Shown: positions 7,886 through 15,709 of the stretch, piece after piece
Position numbering within the stretch: position 1 is the first letter of the stretch
Layout: every line of letters begins with the position of its first letter
NCBI RefSeq assembly: GCF_018476525.1
Contig: NZ_JAHCST010000004.1
Coordinates: forward strand, 1-64,000
Direction of reading: 5' to 3'
Length of the DNA: 64,000 nt
DNA from: Acrocarpospora catenulata
GTDB taxonomy: Bacteria; Actinomycetota; Actinomycetes; Streptosporangiales; Streptosporangiaceae
The notes under the pieces: model-generated
Told to the model about the DNA's origin: nothing
Databases searched by the model: none
What the model saw: only the letters and a program-made list of their open reading frames with translations
Program-made: the position numbers and the translations under genes

Positions 7886-9202
7886 TTATCGAAGGGTGCC
7901 GAGTACCGCCCAGCGGCCGGAACGCAGTCTGGCCAGGACTGCGATCAGGCGAATCATTAGGAAGGCCGATAATCCCGACCAAATCCCTACGAGTCCCCAG
8001 TCGAACTTGAGGGACGCCCACACCACCGGCAGGAAGCCCAGCGTGGCCGCGCACAGGGTCGCCGAGCGCATGTACGCCGCGTCCCCGGCGCCCAGCAGCA
8101 CGCCGTCCAGGGCGAACACGACACCGCCGATCGGCTGTAGCGCGACGAAGAACCACCATGCGCCGGGTATCTCCGCGAGCACCACCGCATCGGTGGTGAA
8201 CGCGTACGGCAGGACGCCGGCCAGCGCCGCGAACACCGCGCCGAGTAGCGCACCGAAGACGAGGCCGCAGCCGGTCACCTGCCAGGCCAGGCGGCGCGCC
8301 CGCTCCCCGTCGTTCGCACCGAGTGCCGCCCCGACCAGTGCCTGGGCCGCGATGGCCAGCGCGTCCAGTACGTAGGCCAGGAACATCCAGAGCCGGAACA
8401 CCACTTGGTGGGCCCCGGCCACGGGGGCGGAGGTGTGGGCGGCCACAACGGTCGCCGACACCCAGCACGCCTGGAAGGCGAGCCCGAGCAGTACCAGGTC
8501 GCGGGCCAGGCCGAGCTGGGCACGGATGGCGGCCGGGGCCGGCGCGAGCGGCACCTTCTCGACCAGTAGTGCCCGTACGAACAGGCCCGCGGCGACCAAC
8601 TGCGCGACCACGTTGGCGACGGCCGACCCGCTGAGGCCCCAGCCGAGCCCGTACACCAGGACCGGGCAGAGCACTGCGGAGATTCCGTTGCCGATGAGCA
8701 TGAAGCGCAACGGCCGCCACATGTCCTGCACACCGCGCATCCAACCGTTGCCTGCCATGGCGATCAGGATCATCGGGGCGCCGAGCAGGGCGATTCGCAG
8801 CCATTCCACCGCGCTGGCGGCGACCTGCTCGTCACCGGCCAGCGCCCGGGCGATCGGGGCGGCGAGCAACTGCCCGGCTATGACCAACACCAGGCCCACG
8901 AGCAGGCCGAGCCAGGTCGCCTGCACGCCCACGGCGACGGCGTCGGCCCGCCGTCCGCCGCCGTGCAGCCGGGCCGTACGTGCGGTCGTGCCGGAGGACA
9001 GGAACGTCATCTGAGTGGCGATCTGCGCCAGCACGATGGAAGCGACCGAGAACGCGGCCAGCGGCACCGCGCCGAGATGGCCGACCACGGCCGTGTCCAC
9101 GAGCAGGTAGAGCGGCTCGGCGGTCAGGACGCCAAGCGCGGGCACGGCAAGCGAGAAGAGCTCACGCAGCGTGGACCTTGCCCGGTCGGCGTGCTCCGCC
9201 AT
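7886..9202 (-). CDS. MATE family efflux transporter (DinF-like)
   Basis: A 438-residue multidrug/toxin extrusion protein with about 12 hydrophobic helices in two related halves. The N-terminal half has the family pattern EPLYLLVDTAVVGHLGAVPL. The second half includes GAHQVVFRLWMFLAYVLDALAIAAQALVG cut by a charged loop, as in the DinF branch. The ATG at 9202 has a strong GGAGG seven bases upstream and is preferred over an upstream in-frame start. MATE proteins export organic cations or other small molecules using Na+ or H+; the substrate is unknown. Confidence 0.9.
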   Translation of the reverse strand: MAEHADRARSTLRELFSLAVPALGVLTAEPLYLLVDTAVVGHLGAVPLAAFSVASIVLAQIATQMTFLSSGTTARTARLHGGGRRADAVAVGVQATWLGLLVGLVLVIAGQLLAAPIARALAGDEQVAASAVEWLRIALLGAPMILIAMAGNGWMRGVQDMWRPLRFMLIGNGISAVLCPVLVYGLGWGLSGSAVANVVAQLVAAGLFVRALLVEKVPLAPAPAAIRAQLGLARDLVLLGLAFQACWVSATVVAAHTSAPVAGAHQVVFRLWMFLAYVLDALAIAAQALVGAALGANDGERARRLAWQVTGCGLVFGALLGAVFAALAGVLPYAFTTDAVVLAEIPGAWWFFVALQPIGGVVFALDGVLLGAGDAAYMRSATLCAATLGFLPVVWASLKFDWGLVGIWSGLSAFLMIRLIAVLARLRSGRWAVLGTLR

Positions 9203-9370
9203 GCACCCCTCCGGTAAGGAGCCAAGCGAACTTTCACTAATGACGCCAAAGCCTAGCCGTAAGGAGTGGTAGGGCACAATGCCTCTTACATGCACCTGTC
9301 CAGAAGCACGAACCGTGGGCAGGCACGTCGCCAGCTTGGGGCACATCTGAGCGACTGCCAGAATTCTGAT

Positions 9371-9580
9371 GTGAGCCGGACCGATAACACGATGCCGTTA
9401 CGCATTCAGGAGCAGGACGGCCGCCGCTACAGACACGACGTGGGCGGGTCCTACCAGGGCATTGGCGAAGACACGAACATCGCTGAGCGGAAGGCCCGGC
9501 AGCGCGTGCGACTGACTTTGCTGCAGGGCGAGGAACCGGAGCCGACGAGGCATCGCCACTGCGAGAAGTGGCGCTATTGA
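9371..9580 (+). CDS. Small hypothetical basic protein
   Basis: A 69-residue frame starting MSRTDNTMPLRIQEQDGRRY and ending EPEPTRHRHCEKWRY. It is basic, has no membrane segment and no motif that I can assign. It has no close neighbour on the same strand. An upstream in-frame GTG at 9266 would add 35 residues of low quality. The ordered look (TNIAERKARQRVRLTLLQGE) suggests a real gene; function unknown. Confidence 0.4.
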   Translation: MSRTDNTMPLRIQEQDGRRYRHDVGGSYQGIGEDTNIAERKARQRVRLTLLQGEEPEPTRHRHCEKWRY

Positions 9581-9622
9581 GAATATGAAGAAGCGCCACC
9601 TTCGATCACGTCAAGCGCAGGG

Positions 9623-10207
9623 TTACCACTCGCAGACGTAGCTTGCCCTGGCGCCCTGCCACTCCCAGGTGATGCCGCTGTCCTCGTCCGGTACGGAGCC
9701 GTTGAAAGGATCCGGGTCCTGGAGCGGAGGATCGACGTAGACGGTCTGGGTGCCCCAAGGCCGCTCCACCTGTAGCGGGATCGGCCATTTGTCGCCGGGA
9801 ATGTTGTTGCAGTCGGTGACCTCGTAGACGAACTCGAGGTCTGCTGTGTCGCCGGGGCGCAGGGTGATGGGTGGGCGGGTGCCCTCGATCCTGAGTAATC
9901 GCATGAAGGAGCTGCTCCGGCCGGCGTCCACAATGGTGATGGACGTCCAGGCCTCGTTTCTGACGCCGAACCGGATGGAGACAGTTCGGGTGGCGCTGTC
10001 GCTCGAACCGCTGCTGCCCTCCAGTGAGATCGTCTGGAAACGGGCGTTGATCAAACCGGAGGTCGCCAGGACCGCGACCGCCACCAGTGCGAGCACGGTG
10101 ACGAGCGCCGCGACCACGATCCACCGCACCCGTCGTTTCGAAGGCTCGGTCTCTGCCACGACACCCACCGCTCCTTGGCTCGCACTGTGATCGTCATTGG
10201 CGAACAT
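9623..10207 (-). CDS. Membrane-anchored hypothetical protein
   Basis: About 194 residues: a short cytosolic N-terminus (KRRVRW), one transmembrane helix (IVVAALVTVLALVAVAVLAT), then an extracytoplasmic domain of beta-strand character ending in ASYVCEW. Two cysteines (DCNN and VCEW) could form a disulfide. There is an alternative in-frame start at 10243. No family recognised. It is divergent from the DUF72 gene, with 125 bp between starts. Confidence 0.65.
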   Translation of the reverse strand: MFANDDHSASQGAVGVVAETEPSKRRVRWIVVAALVTVLALVAVAVLATSGLINARFQTISLEGSSGSSDSATRTVSIRFGVRNEAWTSITIVDAGRSSSFMRLLRIEGTRPPITLRPGDTADLEFVYEVTDCNNIPGDKWPIPLQVERPWGTQTVYVDPPLQDPDPFNGSVPDEDSGITWEWQGARASYVCEW

Positions 10208-10332
10208 GTCATACGGGCGTGTGGTTGACCATGTGATGTCCATGGTGCGACCAGCGACGGCGGCTTTGGTCAGCCGCGGTTCTTGGCTGTGGTCATATCC
10301 GGCGCGCTGGGTCGCGGGGATAGGCTGGGAAC

Positions 10333-11067
10333 ATGTTCGTCGGCACGTCAGGCTGGCAGTACGACGACTGGCGGGGGGTGCTTTATCCGCCCGGCTGCGC
10401 GCAGAAGCGGTGGCTGGAGCGGTATGGCGAGTGCTTCCAGACGGTGGAGAACAACGGGACCTTTTACCGGCTGCCGGCCAGGGAGACGTTTGAGAGCTGG
10501 CGGGATCGTACGCCTGACGACTTCGTGATGGCGATCAAGGCCAGCCGGTATCTGACGCATGTGCGGAAGCTCAGGGAACCTGCTGAGCCGGTTGGGCGGT
10601 TGATGGGGGCCGCGGCTGGGCTGGGGGGCAAGCTTGGGCCTGTTCTGGTGCAGTTGCCGCCGACCATGCAGGCCGATCCGGGGTTGCTGGCCGAATGTCT
10701 GGGCTGTTTCCCCGATGGGGTACGGATTGCTGTTGAGCCGCGGCATGCCTCCTGGTGGTCGGATGAGACGGAGGAAGTGCTGGCCAAGCATGGGGCCGCG
10801 CTCTGCTGGAGTGATCGGCTGGGGCGGCCTCTGACGCCTCTGTGGCGTACCGCTGACTGGGGTTACCTGCGGCTCCATGAGGGTGGGTCGGCGCACTACC
10901 CGTCGTATGGCGACACCGCGCTGCGGTCGTGGGTGCGCCGGGTGGGGGATCTGGATGAGGTCTACGTCTACTTCAACAATGACGCGACCGGTGCAGCGGT
11001 CCGCGACGCCGTACGGTTCGCCGAGTTGGCGGAGGCCGCTGGGCACGTGGTCAGCAGGACGCCGTGA
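10333..11067 (+). CDS. DUF72 (YecE-like) protein
   Basis: A 244-residue TIM-barrel-type DUF72 protein. The diagnostic start FVGTSGWQYDDWRGVLYPPG is followed by VENNGTFYRLP, FVMAIKASRYLTH, LGPVLVQLPP, VAVEPRHASWW (here IAVEPRHASW), and the C-terminal VYVYFNND. Length is normal for the family. The biochemical function of DUF72 is not established. Confidence 0.93.
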   Translation: MFVGTSGWQYDDWRGVLYPPGCAQKRWLERYGECFQTVENNGTFYRLPARETFESWRDRTPDDFVMAIKASRYLTHVRKLREPAEPVGRLMGAAAGLGGKLGPVLVQLPPTMQADPGLLAECLGCFPDGVRIAVEPRHASWWSDETEEVLAKHGAALCWSDRLGRPLTPLWRTADWGYLRLHEGGSAHYPSYGDTALRSWVRRVGDLDEVYVYFNNDATGAAVRDAVRFAELAEAAGHVVSRTP

Positions 11068-11090
11068 CTCCCGTTCGGTAGCTGGGCCCG

Positions 11091-12353
11091 TCAGCTTCTG
11101 GTGTTGACGATCAGGCCCGCGTGGCGGGCCAGTTCGTCCCAGCGGATCAGGGCGAAGGAGTTGCCTGTTGTCCGGGCGGCCAGCATGCCCTTGGCGTACG
11201 GGGAACCCAGGGAGAGGTTGGTGATCGCCAGGCTGCCTGTGGCTGGGACGGAGGCGATGCGGAAGCGGCCCGCGTACGCGATGGGCTGGCGGGTGTAGAC
11301 GGCGAAGCGGCCGTCGCCTGGGGTGGCGGCGATCAGGTAGCCGGTGGTGCCGGGGGCTCGGTAGAGCGCGAGGGCGCCCACGTCGTTGAGGCGGTCGCTG
11401 CCCTCGCCCATGCCGCAGGTGCCGTCGGGGTTGGGTGGGGCGCCGAATTGGGCGACGACATCGATGAGGGTGGGTTCGCCGGTCAGGTCGGGGTTGATGC
11501 GCCAGATGCCGACGCCTCGCTGGGAGATGAACACGGCTGATGCGTCGGACGTCAGGCCCGCGATGGGGGTGGGGCCGCAGGGGGTCCACGGGGTCAGGTC
11601 GTGGGTGACGAAGTCGGTGGGGAGGTCGATGGTGCGGATGACCTCGAAGGCGACCTTTCTGTCCGTTGCGGGGGTTAGGCGGACCAGTGCCAGGCGGGTT
11701 GCGGACTCCTGGGCCACGACGGCGTAGACGCCGGTGGGGTCCTGCCAGACTGTCACGTCGCGTGGGGATCCGTCGGGGAAGATGGTCGGGGCGTCCGGGG
11801 CTGTGACCTCCTGGACGAGGGGTTGGCCGTAGCTGGCGGCCACTGGGCGGAAGGCCAGGGCGCGTAGTCTGCCGGTCGCGCCGTCGCTGACCACTGCGAT
11901 GTCGTTGGTCCATTGCGGGTCGAAGCGGAAGCGGTAGTGGATGTCGACGCCGGTCAGGCGGGATTCTGGGCCCTGAAGGCGGAGGAAACGGCGGCCTGCC
12001 AGGTTGTACGCGGCGATGCCGCCATCCTCGGCTGCTCCCAGGACGACGCTCTTGCGGCGGTCGGTGGGGTGGCGCCAGATCGCTACGCCGGCGGGTGTTC
12101 CTGCGGTGACCTTTGCCAGTCCATTAGGGCGGACGTAGACCAAGGCCTGGGACTGGGGCTGGGGTTTCGGTTTCGGCTGGGGGGCCGGAGTGGGCGGGGA
12201 CGGCTGCTCCGGGGTGGGCACGATGACGACATCGACCTCGGGATCCGAGAGCAACGCGTTCCCGGGCAACTCCGCTGTGGTGGAAACCACCATCGCCACA
12301 GCGACAGCCGCCAACACGGCCCCGACGACCGGCAGCCTTCTCACAGCCAACAC
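11091..12353 (-). CDS. Secreted beta-propeller phytase-like protein
   Basis: About 420 residues with an N-terminal signal or anchor (VVGAVLAAVAVAMVV), a proline-rich linker (PQPKPKPQPQ) and a six-bladed propeller-like region. The repeated patterns resemble beta-propeller phytases: VAIWRHPTDRRKSVVLGA, DGGIAAYNLAG, RDVTVWQDPTGVYAVVA, GVGIWRINPD and, most telling, GTTGYLIAATPGDGRFAVYTR followed by AGRFRI. Such phytases release phosphate from phytate, which would fit the pst region nearby. Calcium and phosphate ligands were not verified. The frame opens at 12395; a GTG at 12353 just before the signal peptide is a plausible start. Confidence 0.65.
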   Translation of the reverse strand: MLAVRRLPVVGAVLAAVAVAMVVSTTAELPGNALLSDPEVDVVIVPTPEQPSPPTPAPQPKPKPQPQSQALVYVRPNGLAKVTAGTPAGVAIWRHPTDRRKSVVLGAAEDGGIAAYNLAGRRFLRLQGPESRLTGVDIHYRFRFDPQWTNDIAVVSDGATGRLRALAFRPVAASYGQPLVQEVTAPDAPTIFPDGSPRDVTVWQDPTGVYAVVAQESATRLALVRLTPATDRKVAFEVIRTIDLPTDFVTHDLTPWTPCGPTPIAGLTSDASAVFISQRGVGIWRINPDLTGEPTLIDVVAQFGAPPNPDGTCGMGEGSDRLNDVGALALYRAPGTTGYLIAATPGDGRFAVYTRQPIAYAGRFRIASVPATGSLAITNLSLGSPYAKGMLAARTTGNSFALIRWDELARHAGLIVNTRS

Positions 12354-12395
12354 TCCATTTTCGTCGGGATCTGGGCTAATACCCCGCCCATCCAA

Positions 12396-12873
12396 AGAAC
12401 ACAGGGCGGCCGATCATCGCGAAACGCAGCGAACCCCAGCTGAACACCACAACAACAACCCCGCCAACAACGGTGAAGACCACGAAGTATCCACACCGCG
12501 GAACTCCCACTCCCTTACGACCAGTGGTTCCACCGCTCCCACAGGGAGATTGACTGCCATGGACCCACCCAGCCCTTTGCTGACTTCCCGTCAGACCCGG
12601 CTCCCGCCGGGGCGGCTGCTTACCGCCACCCGCACGGAAGAACTGGTTGCCGTGGAACTCCCCGCCCTCTTCAACCTTCTGTCACGGACCCAGCCGCCGG
12701 GACCGGTCGGCCACCACGTCCCCCGAAATAGGCACGGCCAGGGACAACCACCGAATTGGGTTGGCAGGTGGGGAGCCTTGCCGCGATTGAGTGGTGATTA
12801 GGTCGAGCATCAGCAGTCCGCGTGACCTTTGGTCCGGATGCGGCCCTGCCGGGGGCTGTCGTGGTCCTCCCAG
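12396..12873. other. Intergenic stretch, no confident gene
   Basis: Nearly 480 bases between the phytase-like gene start and the end of the TIGR04141-like gene. A plus-strand frame is open (for example an ATG at 12559 giving about 80 residues), but it has no ribosome binding site and no recognisable protein pattern. No tRNA or clear terminator was seen. Confidence 0.4.
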
Positions 12874-14565
12874 TTACCAGTCGCCCTTGAAGCTCTGGCC
12901 GATGGTGTGCGCGGCACGGGCGCTGTTCGTGGCTCTGATGCCTATCACTTCGACCTCGATGCCGTACGTCTTCAGTAAGCGGGCGGCGTTGGCGAGGGCG
13001 ACGCGGGCCAGGGGGAACAGGGAATCAGGGGTGAGGAGTGCGCCGGTTTTGAGGTGGATCGCGTAGATGACTTTGTGAGGGCGGAAGGTTGGGGGGACTT
13101 TGCGGCGGCCGTGGGTGGCTGACTGGACGAGGGAGCGGAAGCGGTTGAGGGCCTCGTCGGAGTGGAGGAGGGCTTGGGCGGAGGCGACGCCCTGGTGGAA
13201 GAGGTGGCTGAGGGTGCTGGCGCTGCGGGCGAACTTGACGTGGATGAGGGTGTTGTCGGGGGCGAGGATGTCGCAGGCTTCGAAGCCGTTTCCGGTGTGG
13301 AAGGTGGTGCGGATGAGGTGGCGGTCCAGGCACAGGTAGCCGTCGCGGACGTCTGAGACGTAGGTGTTGTAGGACTGCTCGTCCTGGCCGGGGTGGACGA
13401 GTGGGAGGTCGACCGAGGGACGTGGGACGAAGAGGGGAATGATCTCGGTCAGCTTGGTGTCCAGGTAGCCGGCGTCGATCTCGTACCAGTCGCCGTCGAG
13501 GAGGAAGTAGCGGCGGCCGTCGAGGGTGAGCACGACCTCCAGCCATTTGATGGCCGCCGAGCCGCCGACCTCAAGGGTGCCTTCGGGGTCGCGGTACATC
13601 TTGACTTTGCCCTTGCGCAGGGCCTCCACCCGCCGGCCGGGGCTCTGGAGGCGGGCGCGGAGGCGGATGTGGTCGGCGTCGAACTCGGTGAGGCGCTGGC
13701 ACGCGGTGCCGATTTTCACGTCGAATCGGCAGGCCTGGGCGTACCCGGGGAGGCAGTCGGCGGGCACGGCGCAGACCAGGTCGATCGGGTCGTCGGTGCG
13801 GCCGAGTGCGTCGTCGAGGGCGGCGTCCAGGCGGCGGGTGCGGGCGCTGTCCATGACGGGGCGGATGTGGTCGACGAATTCCAGCGACGGATGCGGCGGG
13901 TCCTCCGCGCAGACGCGGGCGATCTCGCGGATGTCGGCGACGAGGTGGTCGGGCCGTACGCCGAAGCGCATGGTGAGCCCGACGCCTGCCTCCAGGCGGA
14001 CCGGGCGGTCGTCGGCGGCGGAGAAGGTGACCTTCAGTTCCCGTGAGCGGCCGCCCATGCGGCGGATCACTTCGGCCTGCTCCTCGATGCCGAGGGCCCA
14101 GATCGGTAGCCCAGAAGGGACGAGGGTCAGGTCGCTGCGGCCACGGGCGCCGATGCGCCGCCGGGCCACGTCCTGGACGTACTCGGGATCGAGGCGGCGC
14201 ACGGCGAAGCGGATGCCGAACCCGTGGTCCTTGCAGTCGTCGGGGATGAGCCAGTGGCCCTGGCCGTACCCGATCGCGTAGACCTGACCGTCGACGACCA
14301 GCATGAGCAGCCCGAAGGAGCGGCGCTCGTCGTAGGTGACGGCCAGGCCGGTGGTCGTCGAGGCGTCCTCGCACCAACCCGCCAACGGTACGTCGTGGTG
14401 GCCGGCGACCCACAGCGCGGGCGCTCCGGCGACGGTCAACTCCACCGGAGTGGCCCGCAGGGCGGTGAGTCTGTCGAGGTCCAGGGCGGTCAGCATCCCG
14501 TACGGCGTGGGTGGGATGCCGGTGAGCCGGTAGATGGTCAGGTCTCGGGTTCTGGCTCTGGTCAT
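12874..14565 (-). CDS. TIGR04141 / DUF6119-like sporadically distributed protein
   Basis: A 563-residue cytosolic protein. The C-terminal third carries the family pattern: DGYLCLDRHLIRTT, GNGFEACDILAPDNTLIHVK, then FARSASTLSHLFHQGVASAQ, and later KVIYAIHLKTG. This matches the family named TIGR04141 (sporadically distributed protein, DUF6119), whose function is unknown. The conserved I-H-V-K plus S-H-L-F-x-Q-G core looks like a possible active or nucleic-acid-binding site, but that is a guess. It is divergent from the nuclease-helicase operon, with less than 200 bp between starts, so the two may share a control region and belong to one accessory island. Confidence 0.7.
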   Translation of the reverse strand: MTRARTRDLTIYRLTGIPPTPYGMLTALDLDRLTALRATPVELTVAGAPALWVAGHHDVPLAGWCEDASTTTGLAVTYDERRSFGLLMLVVDGQVYAIGYGQGHWLIPDDCKDHGFGIRFAVRRLDPEYVQDVARRRIGARGRSDLTLVPSGLPIWALGIEEQAEVIRRMGGRSRELKVTFSAADDRPVRLEAGVGLTMRFGVRPDHLVADIREIARVCAEDPPHPSLEFVDHIRPVMDSARTRRLDAALDDALGRTDDPIDLVCAVPADCLPGYAQACRFDVKIGTACQRLTEFDADHIRLRARLQSPGRRVEALRKGKVKMYRDPEGTLEVGGSAAIKWLEVVLTLDGRRYFLLDGDWYEIDAGYLDTKLTEIIPLFVPRPSVDLPLVHPGQDEQSYNTYVSDVRDGYLCLDRHLIRTTFHTGNGFEACDILAPDNTLIHVKFARSASTLSHLFHQGVASAQALLHSDEALNRFRSLVQSATHGRRKVPPTFRPHKVIYAIHLKTGALLTPDSLFPLARVALANAARLLKTYGIEVEVIGIRATNSARAAHTIGQSFKGDW

Positions 14566-14750
14566 GGCGGGGCTCCTACTCGCGGTCAGGAGGGCAGGCA
14601 GGCATACGGACGAGGCCGTGCGCGGAAGGTCACGATGGCCGTCACTCAGGCCACGTGAGTCACGTCAGAACGTAACAGTGGAAAATAGTGGATGCAAGTG
14701 GAATAGCTTGGCTTACCGTGGGGCTGTTGGTAGGCTGCCGAAACGTGAAC
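14566..14750. promoter_or_regulatory. Divergent intergenic region between TIGR04141-like gene and nuclease-helicase operon
   Basis: Roughly 185 bases separate the two starts. It includes a less GC-rich part (about 14670-14710, with AACGTAACAGTGGAAAATAG) that is a reasonable place for promoters. No clear operator was identified by eye. Confidence 0.35.
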
Positions 14751-15488
14751 ATGGATGGGCTGGAGGAGCGGATGTTGACGCTGCGGCGTCAGATACGCGC
14801 CGCGGCAGCCGCGAACGACCACGTCCGAGTGCGGTCGCTCCGGGCCGAGCTTCGCGAAGTCGAGCGACGCTGGGAGGAGATCCTTGAGCCGCCGACGCTG
14901 CGCCGGCCCCCGGTGCGGGAACATGTCCACCAAGTCCTGACCCTGCTCGGCACGCCGTCGGCCGCCAAGCTCATCGTCACCGTGGACGAGGCGTTCTTCG
15001 CGGGGCTGCTGAGCAACACCCAACTCACCAGCCTGCGCCGGGACGAGGAGAAGTCGTTTCGGGCCTCCCCCAACGCCCGGCCCTACTACCTGTGCGCGGC
15101 CCTGACCACCGAGCGGCTCTCCCCCGTGCGCGGTCTGCTCGCCGTCAGCACCTGGCCGCTGCCGCAGCGGATGATCGGGCCGCTCAGCCCCCGGGTGGAC
15201 TTTCTCCTCGCCACGATCCGGATCGCCGACCACGTGCGGCGGATCGAGCCTTCGGCCGTCGCGCTGCGCCTGCTCACGCAGTTGGCGCAGAACGTCCCCG
15301 GCGCGACAGAGGGCTACGGGCCGGCCGATCCGGCGGCCGTCGCCGCCGCCGCCCGGGCCGAGCTCGACGTGCACCAGGAGAAGGACCGGCGGCAGCGCGC
15401 GGAGGCCGCCCAGCGCGCGGCCGAGCAGTTGCCGGAGGTCAAGCAGCTGTTCGGCGCGGGCCTGCGAACGGCGGCGAGGAGCGCATGA
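14751..15488 (+). CDS. Coiled-coil hypothetical protein, first gene of nuclease-helicase operon
   Basis: About 245 residues from the ATG at 14751; a GTG at 14745 and an earlier in-frame start at 14688 are alternatives. Residues 1-45 form a charged coiled coil (LEERMLTLRRQIRAAAAAND and RSLRAELREVERRWEEIL). The middle is a compact domain (VHQVLTLLGTPSAAKLIVTV, then FRASPNARPYYLCAALTTER). The C-terminus is again helical and charged (HQEKDRRQRAEAAQRAAEQL). No catalytic motif is visible. Its TGA overlaps the ATG of the first micro-ORF. Family not recognised; a structural or adaptor subunit is a reasonable guess. Confidence 0.7.
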   Translation: MDGLEERMLTLRRQIRAAAAANDHVRVRSLRAELREVERRWEEILEPPTLRRPPVREHVHQVLTLLGTPSAAKLIVTVDEAFFAGLLSNTQLTSLRRDEEKSFRASPNARPYYLCAALTTERLSPVRGLLAVSTWPLPQRMIGPLSPRVDFLLATIRIADHVRRIEPSAVALRLLTQLAQNVPGATEGYGPADPAAVAAAARAELDVHQEKDRRQRAEAAQRAAEQLPEVKQLFGAGLRTAARSA

Positions 15489-15523
15489 GCGGGCTCAACA
15501 CCACGGCGGTGAGGAGCAAATGA
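15485..15523 (+). CDS. Micro-ORF 1 (12 aa)
   Basis: MSGLNTTAVRSK. Its ATG overlaps the TGA of the coiled-coil gene and is preceded by a strong GGCGAGGAGCGC. Its own TGA overlaps the ATG of micro-ORF 2. It is shorter than the others because 27 bases of the unit are missing. Translation is inferred only. Confidence 0.35.
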   Translation: MSGLNTTAVRSK

Positions 15524-15585
15524 GCAAGCTCGACACCCCACGCGAGTCAAGCAGGCTCGACACCACAGCGGTGAAAAGCAAATGA
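15520..15585 (+). CDS. Micro-ORF 2 (21 aa)
   Basis: MSKLDTPRESSRLDTTAVKSK, two related 9-residue halves (SKLDTPRES and SRLDTTAVK). GAGGAG lies just upstream. The TGA overlaps the next ATG. Confidence 0.35.
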   Translation: MSKLDTPRESSRLDTTAVKSK

Positions 15586-15647
15586 GCAAGCTCGACACCC
15601 CACGCGAGTCAAGCAGGCTCGACACCACAGCGGTGAAAAGCAAATGA
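15582..15647 (+). CDS. Micro-ORF 3 (21 aa)
   Basis: Same peptide as micro-ORF 2, from an identical DNA unit read in a different global frame. Its upstream Shine-Dalgarno-like sequence is weaker (GTGAAAAGCAA), so initiation would depend more on coupling. Confidence 0.35.
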   Translation: MSKLDTPRESSRLDTTAVKSK

Positions 15648-15709
15648 GCAGGCTCGACACCCCACGCGGGCCAAGCAGGCTCGACACCACAGCGGCGAGG
15701 AGCGCATGA
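15644..15709 (+). CDS. Micro-ORF 4 (21 aa)
   Basis: A 21-residue variant starting MSRLDTPRGPSRLDTTAARS. The unit is intermediate between the exact repeats and the real gene start. Its TGA overlaps the ATG at 15706, and its 3' end supplies GGCGAGGAGCGC, the strong ribosome binding site of the nuclease gene. Confidence 0.35.
   Translation: MSRLDTPRGPSRLDTTAARSA

Larger units (their letters stand above)
15489..15705 (+). repeat. 62-bp tandem repeat generating overlapping micro-ORFs
   Basis: Three 62-bp units begin at 15520, 15582 and 15644, preceded by a shortened unit (15485-15519) and followed at 15706 by the diverged start of the next large gene. The first two full units are identical; the third has about eight changes. 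Each unit contains two related 27-base sub-units (GCAAGCTCGACACC and GCAGGCTCGACACC types). Because 62 is not a multiple of 3, each unit is read in a new frame, yet every unit ends in an ATGA stop/start overlap. Confidence 0.95.

Noticed and set aside
12559-12801. Possible 80-residue gene starting at ATG 12559
   Set aside because: No ribosome binding site, no ordered protein pattern and no homologue recognised; left as intergenic.
15489-15705. CRISPR-like array
   Set aside because: The 62-bp units are directly adjacent with no unique spacers, and they read as micro-ORFs, so this is a plain tandem repeat.
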